The notes under the pieces: model-generated | Seen by the model: only the letters and a program-made list of their open reading frames with translations | Told to the model about the DNA's origin: nothing | Databases searched by the model: none | In this document: piece by piece, positions 25,211 through 34,724 of the stretch | How positions within the stretch are numbered: the stretch's first letter is position 1 | Layout of the letters: every line of letters begins with the position of its first letter | Assembly: GCF_001429765.1 (NCBI RefSeq) | Contig: NZ_LMJB01000005.1 | Coordinates: forward strand, 188,549-252,548 | DNA length: 64,000 nucleotides | Source: Flavobacterium sp. Root901 | GTDB lineage: Bacteria; Bacteroidota; Bacteroidia; Flavobacteriales; Flavobacteriaceae | Direction of reading: 5' to 3' | Made by a program: the position numbers and the translations under genes

Positions 25211-27712
25211 CTAAAAATAGAATCCAAATGATCCTTTTATAGCAAATTTATGGGCATCTGGCATATCCAAATAATTTCCTCTCCAAGAAAAATCAATACG
25301 GAATACTTTAAAGATATTTCCAATTCCGGCATGATATTCATAATATACTTTTTCTGGTGCATTATACGGCAATCCAGAAGCATTAATAGCGCGATTGGCA
25401 TCAGAAATTGTTCCATGAACTGCCCTGACCCCAACAAATTCTCTCCAATTCAGCTTTCTCATAAATGGAACCCTCGCGAATAATCTTCCTCCAAAATCAT
25501 GATTCCACTGCAGTGTCGTATATTGATCTGTTACAAATTCGTAGAAATTAAGGTTACTAAACGTATTTTCGATTGTAAAATAAGTTTGGTTACCCGGAAT
25601 TACACTCATTAATCCTAACGGAATTGTACCAAATGTTTTTCCTGTTTCTAAAATAATGTTGGATCTTCCTAAAGGCCCAATAATAATAGGCTGTTTGTAA
25701 AAAACCTGAATTTTTTCGTAAGCAAAATCACTGTCAAGAACACCTTTTAAACCATAACTAAAATTAACAAAGAAATGACTAAAAGGACTATCAACTAAAT
25801 CTCTTTCAACACCATAACCAATAGTTTTACGATTTGGCATATATTCAAACTGAATATTGGCCTCTGATTGTTTTACATCACTTTTTACAACTCCGGCAGG
25901 ATTTGCTGCAGTTGGTAAAGTTGTGTAATAATCTAAACTAAATGTTTTAGATGCCGATTCTAATGTTCGATAAGAAAGTCCTGCCTGAACTACAAAGTTC
26001 TTCTTAGGCTCCATTTCGACAGAAATATTACTCAGATTGATGTTGGTTAATTTTCCGTTGCTTCCCGTTGTAAACAAGGCTGAAGACGCAAAACTTCGTC
26101 CTAAAATATCATTTGTTGTGGTTAAACTCGCACCAATCTGTTCGATATCGCGCCTGTTTCCTCCAGAAATAATAACACGTTTTTTCTTGTCTACCATCCA
26201 TTTTCCAGAAACACCGTATTTGAATTTACTGTCATCGAATCCATAAGCTGTATAAGCTTGTATACGCCACGGATCGTTTGGACCAAAATACGTTCTTCCT
26301 CCAACTCTTAATCGCAAACCTTCAACTTCATTATACCCAAATGTGGAGAAAATCGGCCCGTAATCAAAGTTTTTAAACTCAACATAGCCGCTTCCCAAAA
26401 TCGAGACGAGATTGTAAATCTGCTTAAATCGCTTGACGGTCTGGAGCGTATCAAGCATTTTATAAATTCCTGCTTCGTCTTTATTTAATTTCTCAAAACG
26501 ATTTTCTTCCCAAAATTCCGGCGGTCGTTCATAGACCGCATTATCTATGAAATTGACTTCTTCTTTATAGAATTTTTCCGGTTTTTGAATATTAAACTTA
26601 TGGTTTCGATATAAAGTCGTTCTTTTTCCATAAACACCTTTTGATTTTTCTTTTTTATTCAAAGCAAAATCAGACATCATATAATCACGGGTTAAGAGGA
26701 AAACAGAATCGTTTTCAACTTCAAATTCCTGTTCGATATAGATATCTTTTACCCAGTTAATATTGGCGCTTTTGGTAACGCCCATATTGATTTTTTTGAT
26801 TGCAAAAGTACTGTCGTTTACCCAGAAATCTCCTTTAAAAGTTAATTCGTTTTTACGCCTAGGATAAAAAACAATATTAAAACACCACTTTTTGTCAATG
26901 TAAGCGCTGTCTTTTAGAACATAATTGTATACATCAATTCCAGTTCTTGAAAGCGGACTTGTAAAACTTTTATCAAAAAATTTAAGGTGGTTGTCGTAAA
27001 TATTATAGTCAGAATAAAGATCTTTTACGAATGATAAAATCTGCTGGTTTCCATTAAAACCAGACATTTTATTTCCGGTAAGATTTTCTTTTACTTTCTT
27101 TAATTTATTATCGCCATAAACATCATAAACTGATTCGTTGATGAAAATTGGCAGGTACGTTTTTCCGGTAACATCTGAAGTATCAACATGACTAAAGACA
27201 AACTCCATTCCTTTAAAAAGTTTGTTTTTCATAAAAGCACTATCGATCGTGTTCATATCGAACTCGACTTTTTCGTACTTCTGCATTTGATACTGATTGA
27301 ATTGGTAAAGTCCGTTTTTACGTTTTCTTTCCCAGATTTTTCTCAAAATATCAAGAGCAGGATTATTCTTTTTGGATGTTTTTCCAGTATAAATTACAAC
27401 TTCATTTAATGCCTGAGGTTCACTCAAAACAATTTTAAAATCGTAATTGACTGATTTTTCCAAAGGAACTTCTTTATCTGAAAATCCGGCAGAACTTACT
27501 AATAAAGCAGTATACGTATTTGGAGATTCCAGATAAAAGCGCCCATCTTCATTAGAAACGATCCCGGTATTTGAGCCCTTAAAAACAACATTTGCAAAAG
27601 GGATAGGCTGGTTAGACTTGTCTAAAACAATTCCACTCACTTTCGTTTGTGCAGTAGCAATAGCCGCAAATGCGAATACAAAAAATAGGCTGAGTAAAAT
27701 TATTCTTTTCAT
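25211..27712 (-). CDS. DUF5686 and carboxypeptidase-regulatory-like domain outer-membrane protein
   Basis: 833 residues. The signal peptide is MKRIILLSLFFVFAFAAIATAQ. A carboxypeptidase-regulatory-like Ig fold (about 23-110: VSGIVLDKSNQPIPFANVVFKG) precedes the DUF5686 region, with ALDILRKIWERKRKNGLYQF, YLPIFINESVYDV and a C-terminal beta-barrel ending KGSFGFYF. A longer in-frame start at 27739 is rejected because it lies inside the terminator hairpin of pdhB. This family is widespread in Bacteroidetes outer membranes. A transport or assembly role is plausible, but the function is unknown. Confidence 0.88.
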   Translation of the reverse strand: MKRIILLSLFFVFAFAAIATAQTKVSGIVLDKSNQPIPFANVVFKGSNTGIVSNEDGRFYLESPNTYTALLVSSAGFSDKEVPLEKSVNYDFKIVLSEPQALNEVVIYTGKTSKKNNPALDILRKIWERKRKNGLYQFNQYQMQKYEKVEFDMNTIDSAFMKNKLFKGMEFVFSHVDTSDVTGKTYLPIFINESVYDVYGDNKLKKVKENLTGNKMSGFNGNQQILSFVKDLYSDYNIYDNHLKFFDKSFTSPLSRTGIDVYNYVLKDSAYIDKKWCFNIVFYPRRKNELTFKGDFWVNDSTFAIKKINMGVTKSANINWVKDIYIEQEFEVENDSVFLLTRDYMMSDFALNKKEKSKGVYGKRTTLYRNHKFNIQKPEKFYKEEVNFIDNAVYERPPEFWEENRFEKLNKDEAGIYKMLDTLQTVKRFKQIYNLVSILGSGYVEFKNFDYGPIFSTFGYNEVEGLRLRVGGRTYFGPNDPWRIQAYTAYGFDDSKFKYGVSGKWMVDKKKRVIISGGNRRDIEQIGASLTTTNDILGRSFASSALFTTGSNGKLTNINLSNISVEMEPKKNFVVQAGLSYRTLESASKTFSLDYYTTLPTAANPAGVVKSDVKQSEANIQFEYMPNRKTIGYGVERDLVDSPFSHFFVNFSYGLKGVLDSDFAYEKIQVFYKQPIIIGPLGRSNIILETGKTFGTIPLGLMSVIPGNQTYFTIENTFSNLNFYEFVTDQYTTLQWNHDFGGRLFARVPFMRKLNWREFVGVRAVHGTISDANRAINASGLPYNAPEKVYYEYHAGIGNIFKVFRIDFSWRGNYLDMPDAHKFAIKGSFGFYF

Positions 27713-27726
27713 TGTCTGGGCAAAAA

Positions 27727-27762
27727 AAAACTTCATCAATTAACTATGAATGATGAAGTTTT
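27727..27762 (-). terminator. pdhB terminator
   Basis: CTTCATCA (27731-27738) pairs with TGATGAAG (27751-27758). On the minus strand it is followed by a run of T. Confidence 0.8.
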
Positions 27763-27782
27763 GTGAGTATTTTAAATATGTA

Positions 27783-28760
27783 TTATTTGTATAACACTTT
27801 TTTAACTGCTTTTACTACATCACCTGCATTTGGCAGCCAGTCTTTTAATAAAACCGGAGAATAAGGTGCAGGAGTATCTGCAGTTGTAATACGCTGAATT
27901 GGAGCATCAAGGAAATCGAATGCTTGTTCCTGCACAATATAAGTGATTTCAGAAGAAACACTTGCAAAAGGCCATGCTTCTTCAAGAATTACTAAACGAT
28001 TTGTTTTTTTAACAGATTTAAGAATAGCCTCTTTGTCCATAGGACGAACTGTTCTTAAGTCGATGATTTCACAAGAAATTCCTTCTTTCGCTAATTCATC
28101 AGCAGCGATAAAAGCTTCTTTGATAATTTTTCCGAAAGAAACAATTGTAACATCTTTTCCTTCACGTTTAATATCTGCAACTCCTAATGGAATTGTATAT
28201 TCTCCGTCTGGCACTTCTCCTTTATCACCATACATTTGCTCAGATTCCATGAAAATCACAGGATCGTTATCGCGAATCGCAGATTTTAAAAGTCCTTTTG
28301 CATCATACGGAGTTGAAGGCACAACAACTTTAAGACCCGGAGTATTTGCAAACCAGTTTTCTAAAGCTTGTGAGTGAGTTGCTCCTAATTGACCTGCAGA
28401 AGCAGTTGGTCCGCGGAAAACGATAGGCACATTAAACTGTCCTCCAGTCATTTGACGCATTTTAGCAGCATTATTTATAATTTGATCAATACCTACTAAA
28501 CAGAAGTTGAATGTCATATACTCAACAATAGGACGGTTGCCATTCATTGCAGAACCTACCGCAATTCCTGTAAAACCAAGTTCAGCAATTGGAGTATCAA
28601 TTACTCTTTTTTCACCAAACTCAGCAAGCATTCCTTTTGAAGCTTTGTATGCTCCATTGTATTCTGCAACCTCTTCTCCCATTAAATATATGGATTCATC
28701 GTGACGCATTTCTTCGCTCATCGCTTCACAAATGGCCTCTCTAAATTGTATTGTTCTCAT
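27783..28760 (-). CDS. pdhB: pyruvate dehydrogenase E1 component, beta subunit
   Basis: Forms the alpha2beta2 E1 enzyme that decarboxylates pyruvate with thiamine diphosphate for acetyl-CoA synthesis. The 325 residues begin MRTIQFREAICEAMSEEM. They contain the thiamine-pyrophosphate-side segments VIDTPIAELGFTGIAVGSAM and GATHSQALENWFANTPGLKVVVPSTPYDAKGLL (positions about 55-185) and the transketolase C-terminal domain with VTIVSFGKIIKEA. The alpha subunit is not adjacent. In flavobacteria pdhA is often separate from pdhB (general knowledge). A branched-chain 2-oxoacid E1-beta is possible but less likely given the sequence. Confidence 0.9.
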   Translation of the reverse strand: MRTIQFREAICEAMSEEMRHDESIYLMGEEVAEYNGAYKASKGMLAEFGEKRVIDTPIAELGFTGIAVGSAMNGNRPIVEYMTFNFCLVGIDQIINNAAKMRQMTGGQFNVPIVFRGPTASAGQLGATHSQALENWFANTPGLKVVVPSTPYDAKGLLKSAIRDNDPVIFMESEQMYGDKGEVPDGEYTIPLGVADIKREGKDVTIVSFGKIIKEAFIAADELAKEGISCEIIDLRTVRPMDKEAILKSVKKTNRLVILEEAWPFASVSSEITYIVQEQAFDFLDAPIQRITTADTPAPYSPVLLKDWLPNAGDVVKAVKKVLYK

Positions 28761-29262
28761 ATTTTTTATTGTATGTTGAATTTTCTGAAGAGCAAAAATA
28801 AATATTTTAAATAACTTAAAAGCAAAAATTGAATTTAAAATCGCATGAAGTTCCTTCTGGATTTTGCATTTAACTTTTTAAACTTCATTGTGCGGTTTAC
28901 GAAATCGATATAATGGAGTAAAAAGGACACTTAATCCGTTTAAAACTATTTTTAATACAAACTTTAATGTATTTGTTAATTCTTGTTTCTCCTGAAATTC
29001 TTCCATAAAAACGTAAAGATTAAAAAATTAGTATTGGCACATCAAAACTTTAACCGTTGTTTAAGCATTAAACATTGCAAAATTCCTAACAATGAAGCTA
29101 AATGAGTGCATTTTTATTTTTAGATTCCGATGAAATCCATTCAAAACCATACATTCTTCGAAATCGTAATAGTTTTAAAAAATATTATGCATGCATAGTA
29201 TAATTATTCCAAATTAAATTCTAAATTTGTAAAAGCATATTATAAATTCAAATTATATACTT
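28761..29262. other. 500-base divergent intergenic region pdhB/etfB
   Basis: AT-rich. It carries the promoters of pdhB (minus) and etfB (plus; TAAATTTG at 29222-29229, 33 bases before the ATG), and possibly a 42-codon ORF at 28878-29006. No RNA element is recognised. Confidence 0.5.
28878..29006 (-). CDS. possible 42-aa small protein with one hydrophobic helix
   Basis: ATG at 29004-29006, TAA at 28878-28880. The peptide has a charged start (MEEFQEKQELTN), a hydrophobic stretch (LKFVLKIVLNGLSVLF) and a basic end (YRFRKPHNEV). This pattern suits a small single-helix membrane or amphipathic protein. There is no homologue in the window and no strong promoter, so coding is uncertain. Confidence 0.3.
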   Translation of the reverse strand: MEEFQEKQELTNTLKFVLKIVLNGLSVLFTPLYRFRKPHNEV

Positions 29263-30009
29263 ATGAAAATATTAGTTTGCATCAGCCATGTGCCTGATAC
29301 TACTTCAAAAATTAACTTCACCAACGGTGACTCACAGTTTGACACCAATGGCGTACAATATGTAATTAACCCTAACGACGAATTCGGTCTTACACGTGCA
29401 ATCTGGTTTCAGGAGCAGCAAGGAGCAAATGTAACAGTTGTAAACGTTGGAGGCCCAGATACTGAACCAACATTACGTAAAGCATTAGCAATTGGCGCAA
29501 ACGAAGCTATTCGTGTAAATGCGAATCCAACTGATGGTTTTTTTGTTGCAAAACAATTGGCAGAAGTAATTAAAAACGGAGGATACGATCTTGTAATTGC
29601 AGGAAAAGAATCTCTTGATTATAATGGAGGAATGGTTCCTGGAATGATCGCTGGTATTTTAGGTTCTAACTTCTTAAATTCCTGTACTTCTTTAACAGTC
29701 GACGGAAATAATGTAAAAGCAGTTCGCGAAATCGACGGTGGAAAAGAAACTGTAAGTACTACTCTTCCATTAATTATTGGAGGTCAAAAAGGTCTTGTTG
29801 AAGAAAAAGATCTGCGTATTCCAAACATGAGAGGAATCATGACTGCAAGAACTAAAGCATTAACTATTCTTGAGCCGGTTGATGCTCCTGTAAATACAAA
29901 AGCTGTAAAATTTGAAAAACCAGCTCCAAAATCAGCTGTAAAACTAGTTTCTGCAGATAATTTAGATGAGTTAATCAATTTATTACACAACGAAGCGAAA
30001 GTAATCTAG
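29263..30009 (+). CDS. etfB: electron transfer flavoprotein, beta subunit
   Basis: Partner of EtfA; the heterodimer carries electrons from acyl-CoA and other dehydrogenases to the quinone pool. 248 residues. It starts MKILVCISHVPDTTSKI and has the AMP-binding region DLVIAGKESLDYNGGMVPGMIAGIL (about 109-133) and the ETF-beta signature VREIDGGKETVSTTLPLIIGGQKGL. etfA follows 74 bases downstream, so the two are one operon. The gap contains a copy of the short AACTTGAAACCTGAAAC repeat. Confidence 0.96.
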   Translation: MKILVCISHVPDTTSKINFTNGDSQFDTNGVQYVINPNDEFGLTRAIWFQEQQGANVTVVNVGGPDTEPTLRKALAIGANEAIRVNANPTDGFFVAKQLAEVIKNGGYDLVIAGKESLDYNGGMVPGMIAGILGSNFLNSCTSLTVDGNNVKAVREIDGGKETVSTTLPLIIGGQKGLVEEKDLRIPNMRGIMTARTKALTILEPVDAPVNTKAVKFEKPAPKSAVKLVSADNLDELINLLHNEAKVI

Positions 30010-30083
30010 TAATCAGTATTCAGTCGCAGTTTTCAGTTTTTCGAACTTGAAACCTGAAACTTTAAACTTCTAAACAAAAAATT

Positions 30084-31052
30084 ATGTCATTATTAATATA
30101 TGCAGAATCTGCAGAAGGAAAATTTAAAAAAGTAGCTTTCGAATTAGCTTCTTATGCAAAAAAAGTAGCCGAAAGTTTAGGAACAACTGTTACCGCTTTA
30201 ACAGTAAACATTAGCGATGTAAGCGAATTATCTAAATACGGAGTTGATAAAGTTTTAAAAGTAAACAATGATAAATTAGCCGGATTTACTGCTAAGGCTT
30301 ACGCCGATGTAATCAAACAAGCTGCTGAAAAAGAAGGAACAAAAGTAGTTTTACTTTCTTCAACAACAGATAGTATTTATCTTTCATCATTAGTTGCAGT
30401 AGCTTTAAATGCTGGTTTTGCTTCAAATGTTGTAGGATTACCTATCAGCACTTCTCCTTTTCAGGTAAAAAGAAATGCTTTTTCAAATAAAGCTTTCAAC
30501 ATTACACAAATCGATACAGATGTAAAGGTTCTTGGTCTGGCTAAAAACTCTTACGGAATTTTTGAAAACGCAGGATCTGCTTCTGAAGAAGATTTTAATC
30601 CAACAATTGGAGACAATGATTTTGGAGTAAAAGTAGACTCTGTTGAAAAAGTTACCGGAAAAGTTTCTATTGCTGATGCAGATATCGTAGTTTCTGGCGG
30701 ACGCGGATTAAAAGGTCCTGAAAACTGGGGAATAATTGAAGATCTTGCCTCTGTTTTAGGCGCTGCTACTGCATGTTCTAAACCAGTTTCTGATTTAGGA
30801 TGGAGACCTCACAGTGAGCACGTTGGACAAACAGGAAAACCTGTTGCGACCAATTTATATATCGCCGTTGGTATTTCGGGAGCTATCCAGCACATTGCCG
30901 GTATCAACTCATCAAAAGTAAAAGTGGTAATTAATAATGATCCTGAAGCACCTTTCTTTAAAGTAGCTGATTACGGAATTGTTGGTGATGCTTTTGAAAT
31001 TGTACCTAAGTTAACTGAGAAATTAAAAGCTTTTAAAGCACAGCATTCTTAA
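30084..31052 (+). CDS. etfA: electron transfer flavoprotein, alpha subunit
   Basis: 322 residues. The N-terminal ETF domain is followed by the FAD-binding C-terminal domain: [19 protein letters not shown], then the dinucleotide segment [19 protein letters not shown], then [17 protein letters not shown] and [21 protein letters not shown], all in the expected order and spacing. It forms the FAD-carrying half of the complex with EtfB. A strong terminator follows, so the operon is etfBA only. Confidence 0.96.
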   Translation: MSLLIYAESAEGKFKKVAFELASYAKKVAESLGTTVTALTVNISDVSELSKYGVDKVLKVNNDKLAGFTAKAYADVIKQAAEKEGTKVVLLSSTTDSIYLSSLVAVALNAGFASNVVGLPISTSPFQVKRNAFSNKAFNITQIDTDVKVLGLAKNSYGIFENAGSASEEDFNPTIGDNDFGVKVDSVEKVTGKVSIADADIVVSGGRGLKGPENWGIIEDLASVLGAATACSKPVSDLGWRPHSEHVGQTGKPVATNLYIAVGISGAIQHIAGINSSKVKVVINNDPEAPFFKVADYGIVGDAFEIVPKLTEKLKAFKAQHS

Positions 31053-31076
31053 TTTAAAATTCTCTTAAAAAATATT

Positions 31077-31126
31077 GCTGCCTAAAAACAAGATATTGTA
31101 TCTTTGTTTATAGGCAGCTTTTTTGT
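31077..31126 (+). terminator. etfBA terminator
   Basis: GCTGCCTA (31077-31084) pairs with TAGGCAGC (31111-31118), with further pairing of ACAAGATA/TATCTTTGT inside the loop, then a T run. Confidence 0.85.
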
Positions 31127-31215
31127 TCCATATTTTTTGATTAAAATTGCACTTTTATTTTATAATCAAAAAAAGCAATAAAATCAGGCGTTAAGTGCCT
31201 TTTTTACAAACATAT

Positions 31216-31839
31216 ATGAGTCTAGTAAAATTATCTATAAAAGGAATTTCATACAGTCAGACGCAAAATGGTGCATATGCATTAATTTTGAATGAAGTCG
31301 ACGGTGAAAGAAAATTACCTATTGTGATTGGTGCTTTTGAAGCCCAATCGATAGCTATTGCCTTAGAAAAAGAAATAAAACCTCCTCGTCCGTTAACACA
31401 CGATTTATTTAAAAATTTCGCAGAACGATTTGATATCGTAGTCAAACAAGTAATTATTCACAAACTTGTTGACGGCGTTTTTTACTCCAGTTTAATCTGC
31501 GAGAGAGACAAAATCGAAGAAATTATTGATGCCAGAACTTCTGATGCTATTGCTTTAGCATTACGTTTCAACGCACCAATTTTTACCTATAAAAATATTT
31601 TAGATAAGGCTGGTATTTATTTAAAATCAAACACTTCAGATTCTGATCAGGGTTCGCAGGAAATTGATGATGTGCTTTCTAATCCTGAAACTTTTGGACA
31701 TGAAGAAGAAACAAATCAATCTGGTGAAGTTTATGCAAAACATTCTTTGCAGGAACTAAACGAATTGCTGGATCAGGCAGTTTCTCAGGAAGATTATGAA
31801 AAGGCCGCAAAAATCAGAGACGAAATCTCTCGAAGATAA
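31216..31839 (+). CDS. bifunctional nuclease-domain (DUF151) protein with UVR motif
   Basis: 207 residues from ATG 31216; an in-frame ATG at 31195 would add seven. The N-terminal 130 residues form the BFN/DUF151 domain (KLSIKGISYSQTQNGAYALILNEVDG, LPIVIGAFEAQSIAIALE, DARTSDAIALALRFNAPIF). A UVR motif at the end (LLDQAVSQEDYEKAAKIRDEI) is like that of UvrB/UvrC. The pair BFN plus UVR is the common Bacteroidetes form. Some members act as nucleases in plants and thermophiles, but the bacterial role is unsettled. Confidence 0.9.
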   Translation: MSLVKLSIKGISYSQTQNGAYALILNEVDGERKLPIVIGAFEAQSIAIALEKEIKPPRPLTHDLFKNFAERFDIVVKQVIIHKLVDGVFYSSLICERDKIEEIIDARTSDAIALALRFNAPIFTYKNILDKAGIYLKSNTSDSDQGSQEIDDVLSNPETFGHEEETNQSGEVYAKHSLQELNELLDQAVSQEDYEKAAKIRDEISRR

Positions 31840-31922
31840 ATTTTAAATGTTAATCGTTTAACCCTTTATTCATTAATTCAATTAAACAAATACGCGATTA
31901 AACGATTGATTATACAAAAAAC

Positions 31923-32774
31923 ATGAAACAATACTTAGATTTAGTAAAACACGTTTTAGAAAACGGCTGTCAAAAAGGAGATCGTACAGGTACCGGGACA
32001 AAAAGTGTTTTTGGTTACCAAATGCGTTTTGATTTAAGTGAAGGTTTCCCAATGGTTACCACCAAAAAATTACATTTAAAATCTATCATTTACGAACTGC
32101 TTTGGTTTTTAAAAGGTGATACCAACGTAAAATACCTACAGGAAAACGGAGTAAAAATATGGGACGAATGGGCCGATTCTAATGGTGATCTGGGACCTGT
32201 TTACGGACATCAATGGAGAAACTGGAACAGCGAAGAAATTGACCAGATCTCGGAATTAATTACCGAATTAAAAACAAATCCCAACAGCAGGAGAATGCTG
32301 GTTTCTGCATGGAATCCTTCGGTATTGCCGGATACTAAAAAATCTTTTGAGGAAAATGTCGCTAATAACAAAGCCGCTTTACCTCCATGTCATGCTTTTT
32401 TTCAATTTTATGTTGCAACTCCAGATTTAGAAAAAGGAGAAACCAAAGGAAAATTATCCTGCCAGTTGTACCAAAGAAGTGCTGATATATTTTTAGGAGT
32501 TCCTTTTAATATTGCTTCTTATGCTCTGTTAACCCTGATGATTGCACAAGTTTGCGATTTAGAGCCAGGCGAATTTATTCATACTTTTGGCGATGCACAT
32601 ATTTACAATAATCATTTTGAACAATTAGAATTGCAATTAACACGCGAACCAAAACCATTACCAAAAATGATTTTAAATCCGGAGATTAAAAACATTTTTG
32701 ATTTTGATTTTAATGATTTCACACTCGTAGATTACGATCCACATCCTGCAATAAAAGGCAGTGTTGCTGTATAA
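31923..32774 (+). CDS. thyA: thymidylate synthase
   Basis: Methylates dUMP to dTMP using methylene-tetrahydrofolate. 283 residues. The N-terminal Arg loop lies in [20 protein letters not shown] (19-38). The catalytic Cys is in [12 protein letters not shown], and [20 protein letters not shown] and [13 protein letters not shown] complete the site. It is longer than the 264-residue E. coli enzyme because of an insertion ([15 protein letters not shown]) before the catalytic Cys and another (DLEKGETK) after it. Dihydrofolate reductase, which recycles its product, is encoded about 1 kb downstream. Confidence 0.97.
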   Translation: MKQYLDLVKHVLENGCQKGDRTGTGTKSVFGYQMRFDLSEGFPMVTTKKLHLKSIIYELLWFLKGDTNVKYLQENGVKIWDEWADSNGDLGPVYGHQWRNWNSEEIDQISELITELKTNPNSRRMLVSAWNPSVLPDTKKSFEENVANNKAALPPCHAFFQFYVATPDLEKGETKGKLSCQLYQRSADIFLGVPFNIASYALLTLMIAQVCDLEPGEFIHTFGDAHIYNNHFEQLELQLTREPKPLPKMILNPEIKNIFDFDFNDFTLVDYDPHPAIKGSVAV

Positions 32775-32778
32775 ATAA

Positions 32779-32814
32779 AAAAATCCGCCTGATATTAATT
32801 AAGCGGATTTTTTT
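32779..32814. terminator. bidirectional terminator thyA/CBM48 gene
   Basis: AAATCCGC (32781-32788) pairs with GCGGATTT (32803-32810), flanked by A and T runs on both sides. It serves the two convergent genes. Confidence 0.88.
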
Positions 32815-33109
32815 ATACAACCAAAACACCGTTTTCACTTCCGGCATAATCATTCCATTTGTAAAAATCAGCTTCAGGGTCATTAACATAAGCCCCGTCG
32901 ATTAGATACTTAAATTCGTAAATCGCATCTTTAACCAAATCATAAGTTGCTTTAAAAGTTCCATTTTTTAACTTGCTTAAAGCTCCTTCTGAAGGATCCC
33001 AGTTATTAAAATCACCAACAACTGCTGCCGAATCAGCATTTTTGGCATCTATAGAAAATGTAACCTTAACTACTGGTTTTGTTTTAATAAATTGTTTCTT
33101 CAAAGACAT
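32813..33109 (-). CDS. isoamylase early-set / AMPK-CBM48 domain protein
   Basis: 98 residues consisting only of a glycogen-binding-like immunoglobulin fold: VTFSIDAKNADSAAVVGDFNNWDP (about 16-39), then YEFKYLIDGAYVNDPEADFYKWND. This is the domain found at the N-terminus of glycogen branching enzymes and in AMPK-beta. As a free-standing small protein it is frequent in Bacteroidetes. It is presumably cytoplasmic and carbohydrate binding; the partner is unknown and no glycogen gene is nearby. Confidence 0.88.
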   Translation of the reverse strand: MSLKKQFIKTKPVVKVTFSIDAKNADSAAVVGDFNNWDPSEGALSKLKNGTFKATYDLVKDAIYEFKYLIDGAYVNDPEADFYKWNDYAGSENGVLVV

Positions 33110-33347
33110 AACTGTTTAGTTTTTAGATTTATAGAATAAAATTAAACAAATTCATTTAAACATCCGACAGCACCATATCCGATTTATGATTATGATAAAA
33201 ACAGTATGTTATTTTAATTAGATCTATAATTTAATACGCTTTATTTTTCGCATTTCAAATTGTGAGAATATTTTGAAGGAAATATTCTATAGCCGAAATA
33301 GGGAGTTTTAAAAATAAATTTTAACTTTATAATCTCATTTTTATCTT

Positions 33348-33692
33348 ATGGAAAAAGAAGTACACGAACAATATGAGTATGCCAGAAGACGATTAAGACA
33401 AAAAAAAGTCTTATATTTTCATTTTGTTCTTTTCCTTATAGGAAGTTTATTTTTGTTTATTGCCAATAGATTTTTTGGCTTTGGAGAAGGAACAACCCAA
33501 AACTGGTGCATCTGGGGTATTACTATCTGGCTCTTTATTTTTATTCTGCATTTTATAAAAGTATATATAACAGATCGTTTTATGAATAAAAAATGGGAAA
33601 GAGAACAAATTGACAGACTTGTTGCCTTACAACAAAAAAGAATCAGCCAATTGGAATCGAAAATAAACGACGACACTGAAAATAAAATTTAG
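33348..33692 (+). CDS. 2TM domain protein
   Basis: 114 residues. A charged N-terminus (MEKEVHEQYEYARRRLRQKK) is followed by two transmembrane helices (about 21-42 and 52-71) and a coiled-coil-like tail (REQIDRLVALQQKRISQLESKI). This matches the 2TM domain that also occurs at the N-terminus of some flavobacterial sensor kinases. It ends nine bases before folA and is probably co-transcribed with it. Function unknown. Confidence 0.85.
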   Translation: MEKEVHEQYEYARRRLRQKKVLYFHFVLFLIGSLFLFIANRFFGFGEGTTQNWCIWGITIWLFIFILHFIKVYITDRFMNKKWEREQIDRLVALQQKRISQLESKINDDTENKI

Positions 33693-33701
33693 TTATATAC
33701 C

Positions 33702-34184
33702 ATGATTATAATGATAGCGGCAGTTGCCGAAAATAATGCCCTGGGAAAAAATAATGAATTAGTATGGCATCTGCCAAATGATTTTAAAAGATTCAAGGCT
33801 CTTACAACTAATCATCATATTATTATGGGAAGAAAAACTTTTGAAAGTTTCCCAAAGCCCTTACCAAACAGAGTTCATATTGTTATAACGCGTCAGAAAA
33901 ATTACAATCCGGAAGGATGTATTGTTGTTGACAGCATGGAAAAAGCTATTGAATTGTGTCCTAAAAACGAAGACTCATATATTATTGGCGGAGGAGAAAT
34001 TTATAATTTAGGTTTACCATTTGCAGATATCATTGAAATTACTAAAGTACATCATACTTTTGATGCCGATGCTTTTTTTCCAAAAATCAACAAAAGCGAA
34101 TGGCAGCTCGTAGAATCTGAAGAAAATTTTAAAGACGAAAAACATCTTTATGATTATACTTACGAAACTTACATTAGAAAATAA
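33702..34184 (+). CDS. folA: dihydrofolate reductase
   Basis: Reduces dihydrofolate to tetrahydrofolate with NADPH, completing the dTMP cycle with ThyA. At 160 residues it has the classic size. It starts MIIMIAAVAENNALGKNNELVWHLPNDFKRFK, with the Trp, the active-site Asp and the folate-contacting residues. IIMGRKTFESFPKPLPNRVHIVITR follows, then the NADPH segment YIIGGGEIYNLGLPFADIIEITKV. A hairpin terminator follows. Confidence 0.97.
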   Translation: MIIMIAAVAENNALGKNNELVWHLPNDFKRFKALTTNHHIIMGRKTFESFPKPLPNRVHIVITRQKNYNPEGCIVVDSMEKAIELCPKNEDSYIIGGGEIYNLGLPFADIIEITKVHHTFDADAFFPKINKSEWQLVESEENFKDEKHLYDYTYETYIRK

Positions 34185-34190
34185 ATAAAA

Positions 34191-34218
34191 AAACATCCTC
34201 TTTTGAAGGATGTTTTTT
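34191..34218 (+). terminator. folA terminator
   Basis: AACATCCT (34192-34199) pairs with AGGATGTT (34207-34214), then a T run. Confidence 0.82.
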
Positions 34219-34724
34219 AAAAAACGATTGATTTTAGTCTTGACTTGCTCAAGAAATAGTTTTTGTAAAATCGCAAATGCAAAAAGCATTTGAAATAACT
34301 GAATAACATTTAATGTTAATTGAGACGAATCTCAAAAGCGCCTTTAATAACAAATACCACTAAGATATTAAAGGCAAGAAAATTAAAATTTCCAAAAACA
34401 AATTTAATCCTAAGAACGTACTTCGCACTTTTTAAAATAGTATTCCCCCAAGAACAACACTTTAAAAACTACTTTCCTGAACAAACAACTGCCAGTGCAA
34501 AAAAAACAGTCATCTGATTAAGTCAATGTGAAATTATCAATCATTAAATTTCATCATTTTTACTTAGACAAAGTTGTGCATAAAAACGGCTCAGCACAAT
34601 ACCCACTTTTAGTTATATTTTAAAAATACCCACTTTTGGTGATGCGTTAAAAACATTTAATTGACAATTTAAAAAACTCAATTACAGTTAAACTAGATTG
34701 TTTATATTTGCGTAAATTATAGTA
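34219..34724. other. about 500 bases without a convincing gene, upstream of menG
   Basis: Contains a direct repeat AATACCCACTTTT at 34598-34610 and 34625-34637 (start-to-start 27 bases) and the menG promoter element TATATTTG at 34703-34710, 15 bases before the ATG. A 65-codon plus-strand ORF at 34320-34517 is Lys/Phe-rich without family features, and I do not call it a gene. Confidence 0.5.

Noticed and set aside
27713..27739. Longer start of the DUF5686 protein
   Set aside because: The first codons lie in the pdhB terminator hairpin; a proper signal peptide begins at 27712.
34320..34517. 65-codon plus-strand ORF between folA and menG
   Set aside because: Lys/Phe-rich, no recognisable motif, no promoter of the TAnnTTTG type; probably chance.
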